DNA from: a virus
Length of the DNA: 22,913 nucleotides
IMG/VR virus record: IMGVR_UViG_3300048686_000413
Coordinates: 1 to 22,913 of that record
Direction: 5' to 3' (one strand)
How positions within the stretch are numbered: position 1 is the first letter of the stretch; each line of letters opens with the position of its first letter. The notes below the pieces were generated by a model. That model searched no databases and was not told where the DNA came from. It saw only the letters and a program-made list of their open reading frames with translations. Of the stretch, positions 19,670 to 22,913 are shown in pieces. A program made the translations under genes and the position numbers.

Positions 19670-20573
19670 AATACATCGTATTCTCAACTCTCTAGGAATC
19701 AAATTTTACTGTCAGGGTGATGAGCTTAGGTGTAGATGCCCACTTCACAAAGGTAAAAACCCTAGCTCATTTTGCATCAAACCACGAAATAATCAATGGG
19801 CCTGTTGGTCAAATCACTGTCATGAGGATCATGAATCTGGACTATTTGGAATGTTAAAAGCCCTGACCGGTAAATCCAATCAAGAAATAGAAGATTTGGT
19901 AAATGGGCTGGTCAATGTGGATGTACTGGACCTTCCTGAGTTTGAAGAGTTTGATAGCCGCGAAAATGTTGTACGACATATCAGTAAGGAAGAAATAAAG
20001 AGGCGACTAGTTGTCCCATCAGGCTATTATCTAAATAGGGGGTTTTCAGCCCAGGTTTTGGAAGAATTCTGTATTGGGGATTGTTTCTCTGATAAACGAA
20101 TGCGTAACAGGGCTGTAGTCCCAGTGTTCGATATAAATGGTGACTATATTGGTTGTAGTGGCCGTTCTCATTCAGATAAGCCCTATATTAATAAGTGGAT
20201 TCATTCTAAGGGCCTAGTTACATCAGCCACTTTTTATGGGATTGATAAAAATGCCGAGTCAGTTAAGTCTTCTAAAACGGTGATTCTGGTTGAGGGGCCG
20301 GGCGACCTAGTCAAACTCTACCAATATGGAATCACCATAGCACTATGTCCTTTTGGCACAAAATTAACGGCCAAACAATCCAAGTTATTGACAGGGCTCG
20401 GAGTTGAGACTATACTCATGGGGTTTGATAACGACGAGGCCGGTATAAAGGCCACCAAAAAAATAGTGGGTCGTTATTCAGACCGGTTCAAAATTGTTAA
20501 TCTTGATTTAAAGTCAGACCCGGACGAAATGAGTCAGGGCGACTGGAATAAAATTTTACAGGAATACATATGA
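19632..20573 (+). CDS. DnaG-like primase (zinc-binding plus TOPRIM)
   Basis: The 313-residue protein has an N-terminal CHC2-type zinc site, CRCPLH (34-39) with Cys58 and Cys63. A central catalytic core follows (RMRNRAVVPVFDINGDYIGCSGR). The TOPRIM acids are EGPGD (221-225) and GFDNDEAGIKA (264-274). It makes RNA primers with the helicase. It is short compared with bacterial DnaG (about 580 residues) because it lacks the C-terminal helicase-binding domain. ATG 19632 or ATG 19644 could be the start; the upstream TTG 19599 is unlikely. The stop overlaps the next ATGA. Confidence 0.9.
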   Translation: MNRKMTEKKIAIEIHRILNSLGIKFYCQGDELRCRCPLHKGKNPSSFCIKPRNNQWACWSNHCHEDHESGLFGMLKALTGKSNQEIEDLVNGLVNVDVLDLPEFEEFDSRENVVRHISKEEIKRRLVVPSGYYLNRGFSAQVLEEFCIGDCFSDKRMRNRAVVPVFDINGDYIGCSGRSHSDKPYINKWIHSKGLVTSATFYGIDKNAESVKSSKTVILVEGPGDLVKLYQYGITIALCPFGTKLTAKQSKLLTGLGVETILMGFDNDEAGIKATKKIVGRYSDRFKIVNLDLKSDPDEMSQGDWNKILQEYI

Positions 20574-21310
20574 AAATTCTAGGAATTGCAGGAACTTCTA
20601 GGGCCGGTAAAAGCACACTGGCAGACTTCGTTATAGGTTCGCAACTTTGTCTCATGGAGATGATAGATCAGTTCCATAATGGGGAAACTCTTGAGGTTTT
20701 AGGGGATGTTGTGGATGAGGCGGGCAATTATAAGGGGCAAGAAATGAGGCCCTTTGATCACCGCAATATCTATGAGGATAAGGAAAAGTCCAGATGGCTT
20801 GAAGAATTTGTTTGGCCCCATATTAAGGTCTACTCACTGGCCAAGCCCCTAAAGGATACCTGTATCTCATTATTTGGGCTAACTCACAACCAATGTTATT
20901 TTGAGAAGGACAGCCAGACTAATGTATCGAGGCAGAAAATGGCCCAATACTGTCAGGTTCCTGATGGTCCCGAGTTTCTAACGGCTCGTGAGGTTTTGGT
21001 CTATTTTGGCTCTGGTATTTGTAGGGGACTCATCAACACCTGTTTTATTGATAGTTTGGTAAGACAAATCCAAAGAGATCAGCCAGAAATTGCCATTATT
21101 GATGATGTGAGACAAGAATTTGAGGCGGCGGCCATTCATAAGTTGGGTGGTCAGGTCATTAAGCTAACTCGTGGAGAACCACTTGGACTGGCTGAGTCCT
21201 CATTTAATGATATTGAGGCCGACCTTGTGATTGATAATAAGGAAATGACCCTGTGGGAGAAGAATGAGGCGGCTATGGAGTTTGTAAAAGGATTTTTGGA
21301 AAATGCTTGA
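20570..21310 (+). CDS. Deoxynucleoside monophosphate kinase (T4 gp1-like)
   Basis: The 246-residue P-loop kinase begins MKILGIAGTSRAGKST (Walker A, residues 8-16). The VWPHIKVYSLAKPLKDTCISLFGL segment and LTAREVLVYFGSGICRGL fit phage dNMP kinases, and IAIIDDVRQEFEA is the Walker-B-like acid with the downstream lid Arg. It phosphorylates dNMPs to dNDPs, closing the nucleotide pathway with the dCMP deaminase, dUTPase and RNR. An insert at about residues 38-66 is longer than usual. Confidence 0.85.
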   Translation: MKILGIAGTSRAGKSTLADFVIGSQLCLMEMIDQFHNGETLEVLGDVVDEAGNYKGQEMRPFDHRNIYEDKEKSRWLEEFVWPHIKVYSLAKPLKDTCISLFGLTHNQCYFEKDSQTNVSRQKMAQYCQVPDGPEFLTAREVLVYFGSGICRGLINTCFIDSLVRQIQRDQPEIAIIDDVRQEFEAAAIHKLGGQVIKLTRGEPLGLAESSFNDIEADLVIDNKEMTLWEKNEAAMEFVKGFLENA

Positions 21311-21692
21311 TTTAAAAACAATTCTTTTGGACGCCATCCATAGAAATATTCTAGTGTACGATTCAGAAGATGAAAGAGGAATTTTCACACTAAGACTTGC
21401 ACGTTTGATGATAGACCATTGTATAAAAAACGCTATTTCCCCAGAAATTTTTGTTATTCCTTCGAACAATGAAGGATTTACTCTGTTCGAAACAATCGCC
21501 ACTCCAACAGAATATTCTTACCCACCTGGAGATGACTGGAAATTGTATGGCAAAACTGTACACTTCGTGCCAGAATCGGAATATCAAGATCTAATGAATA
21601 TTCACAAAAATCTCGATGGGCGATTTCCTTACAATGATAACCATTTATGTATGTGCGGCAATAAGAACACAATGTTATTAGGATCATTCTAG
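21303..21692 (+). CDS. Hypothetical protein, 129 aa
   Basis: ATG 21303 overlaps the kinase stop by 8 bp. The protein is acidic, with LDLKTILLDAIHRNILVYDSE, a DDWKLYGKTVHFVP segment and a final HLCMCGN. I recognise no family. Its base use is A/T-rich and lacks GGCC, unlike the genes on either side, which suggests later insertion into the module. Confidence 0.6.
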   Translation: MLDLKTILLDAIHRNILVYDSEDERGIFTLRLARLMIDHCIKNAISPEIFVIPSNNEGFTLFETIATPTEYSYPPGDDWKLYGKTVHFVPESEYQDLMNIHKNLDGRFPYNDNHLCMCGNKNTMLLGSF

Positions 21693-21702
21693 AAAAAACA
21701 CA

Positions 21703-22764
21703 ATGAAAATACGTCCCACCGTCTCCAAAAGCTCGATTGAAAACTTTGAATTATGCCCGATGCAGTATTTCTATGGATACAACTTGGGCTATAGAAGTGA
21801 AGCCGGACTCGCAACCGTCATTGGTTCAGCCGTTCATGGTGTTATGGAAGCCCTAGCCCTCATGAAAAAAGATATTCAAGAAGGGAAAACTGGCAAAATA
21901 ACCCATGAAGAAATGGGCGAATTAACCTATACTGAGGAGGAATTCTGGGCCAAACGCACCTTATCTGATGATGAGGTCGATGAAATCAATAAGAGCCGCA
22001 CCAATAAATCAGTTTACATTGATCAAAAGACACTGCCCTATAAAACCGTCAGAATGGGCGAAGAACTAGTTGCCCGACTAATTGATAGGGCCAGAGATGC
22101 CTACCTCTCTAAATTTGATATGAAGCCCGCCGATGTTAAGAAATATGTGAACTTTGTGTGGATGTTACTTGAGTCGTTTGATCTACGCGAATATAATGTG
22201 GTGGCCGTTGAATTTCCCTTTGACATTCCTATTACGGAAAAATGGGCCGAAATTGAAGACGGCTATGTCAGAATTAAGGGTTTTATTGATCTGATTGTGG
22301 AAATTGAGGGCGATTATTGGATTTACGACTATAAGAGTGGTCAGAGAAGTTGCTTCATTACTGGAGAAAAGAAAACACTGGCCAAGATCAGAAAAGATCT
22401 CCAATTGGCTATGTACACCTATGTTATTCGAAAACTTTTCCCTGACCGCAATGTCATTGCCAACCTCTTATTTATTCGAGATGGTGGTCTTTTCACTGTA
22501 ACATTTGACGATACGGTCTTAGATTTCGTAGAATCTGAAGTGGAACGCCATGTCAAGAATGTGGCCCAAACCAAGATCCCAGCAATGTTAGATCCAACCT
22601 GCCGCAATTTCAAATGCAAGAACTTTTGTGGGGCCGCCAAGAACCATACATTTTCGGACCATGTTTGTGACTGTCAGTTTTTGGCCTCTAAAATTCGGGA
22701 AATTGGAATTGATGAGGTTGAAAAGTTGTATCATAAGGACCGCTTTGAAAAATTTGAGGTTTAG
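21703..22764 (+). CDS. Cas4/RecB-like PD-(D/E)XK exonuclease with probable Fe-S cluster
   Basis: The 353-residue nuclease has SKSSIENFELCPMQYFYGY at the N-terminus (Cys18) and GSAVHGVMEAL (41-51). Its catalytic core is GFIDLIVEIEGDYWIYDYKSG (Asp196, Asp209, Lys211), then QLAMYTYV (Gln234). Four more Cys follow: 300, 305, 309 and 322 (with 324). Cys18 plus a C-terminal triplet is the Fe-S arrangement of Cas4/AddB-type nucleases. It probably resects DNA ends for recombination with UvsX. No CRISPR array or cas gene is nearby, so a CRISPR role is unlikely. Confidence 0.85.
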   Translation: MKIRPTVSKSSIENFELCPMQYFYGYNLGYRSEAGLATVIGSAVHGVMEALALMKKDIQEGKTGKITHEEMGELTYTEEEFWAKRTLSDDEVDEINKSRTNKSVYIDQKTLPYKTVRMGEELVARLIDRARDAYLSKFDMKPADVKKYVNFVWMLLESFDLREYNVVAVEFPFDIPITEKWAEIEDGYVRIKGFIDLIVEIEGDYWIYDYKSGQRSCFITGEKKTLAKIRKDLQLAMYTYVIRKLFPDRNVIANLLFIRDGGLFTVTFDDTVLDFVESEVERHVKNVAQTKIPAMLDPTCRNFKCKNFCGAAKNHTFSDHVCDCQFLASKIREIGIDEVEKLYHKDRFEKFEV

Positions 22765-22781
22765 CACTTCGTGGGATAATA

Positions 22782-22913
22782 ATGAAAAAAGAGTATTTTG
22801 ACGAAAGATTCTGCGACAATTGTGAAGAGTGTACACCACATATTTGTAAAGACGAGTTTCCTAGACATGAAAGAGACACTAGTTATGATGTCCAAAAGTG
22901 CCTAATTTGTAAA
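22782..22913 (+). CDS. Cys-rich protein, 3' partial
   Basis: ATG 22782 follows GGGATAATA; 44 codons are visible before the window ends. Cys at positions 11, 14, 17 and 22 (C-x2-C-x2-C-x4-C) repeat the spacing of the 13781-14011 protein, and two more Cys follow (LICK at the edge). It is probably a zinc-binding small protein of the same type. No further call is possible from the truncated sequence. Confidence 0.55.
   Translation, partial: MKKEYFDERFCDNCEECTPHICKDEFPRHERDTSYDVQKCLICK

Noticed and set aside
22295-22501. 68-codon + strand ORF
   Set aside because: It lies fully inside the Cas4/RecB-like nuclease gene in another frame.
21703-22764. CRISPR-associated Cas4
   Set aside because: Cas4-like motifs are present, but no cas1/cas2 or repeat array occurs, and the replication-gene context favours a phage recombination nuclease.
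1-22913. tRNA genes, IS elements, long direct repeats, CRISPR arrays
   Set aside because: I looked for cloverleaf arms with CCA ends, transposase motifs with inverted repeats, and regular spaced repeats, and saw none; intergenic gaps are too short to hold most of them.

Overview
The window is a dense, single-strand (+) stretch of a tailed-phage genome, most likely a large lytic dsDNA phage with a T4-like replication and recombination strategy. Genes sit end to end with ATGA, GTGA or 4-35 bp overlaps, intergenic gaps are a few bases, and I see no convincing minus-strand gene, tRNA, rRNA, CRISPR array or IS element. The host may be a planctomycete or relative. The main hint is a DUF1501-type exported protein, a family especially abundant in Planctomycetota, together with two other signal-peptide proteins. 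This is inference, not proof.

Layout. (1) 1-2354: a papain-like cysteine protease whose catalytic Cys is the +1 residue of an intein. The window starts inside that intein. A free-standing HNH-like putative homing endonuclease with three 46-residue DNA-binding repeats follows, then an unknown gene. (2) 2363-4572: exported thioredoxin, SSB-like OB-fold protein, dCMP deaminase, a stand-alone PAS protein, a coiled-coil protein, and a small gene whose reading frame suggests an AUA start. The block ends in a clear intrinsic terminator. (3) 4601-8306: class Ia ribonucleotide reductase. NrdA carries a 321-residue LAGLIDADG intein directly after the thiyl-radical cysteine, and NrdB follows. (4) 8303-10796: sulfotransferase-like protein, methyltransferase, dUTPase, a small unknown protein and PhoH. 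(5) 10797-12713: a possible envelope-directed group made of a secreted Pro/Tyr-rich protein, the DUF1501 protein and a 38-residue membrane protein. (6) 12744-15871: mostly small unknown proteins, several Cys-rich, and one SLOG-like protein ending in an SSB-type acidic tail. (7) 15868-22764: DNA core with UvsX/RecA-like recombinase, Vsr-like nuclease, possible UvsY-like mediator, DnaB-like helicase, DnaG-like primase, dNMP kinase and a Cas4/RecB-like nuclease. A Cys-rich gene then runs off the right edge.

How it fits together: dCMP deaminase, dUTPase, RNR and dNMP kinase remodel the nucleotide pool, feeding the helicase/primase/recombinase machinery. Two essential-looking enzymes are interrupted by inteins exactly at catalytic cysteines, so neither can work until splicing occurs. 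The most unusual content is this pair of active-site inteins, the DUF1501/secreted-protein group, and the SSB-tail mimic on a non-SSB protein.
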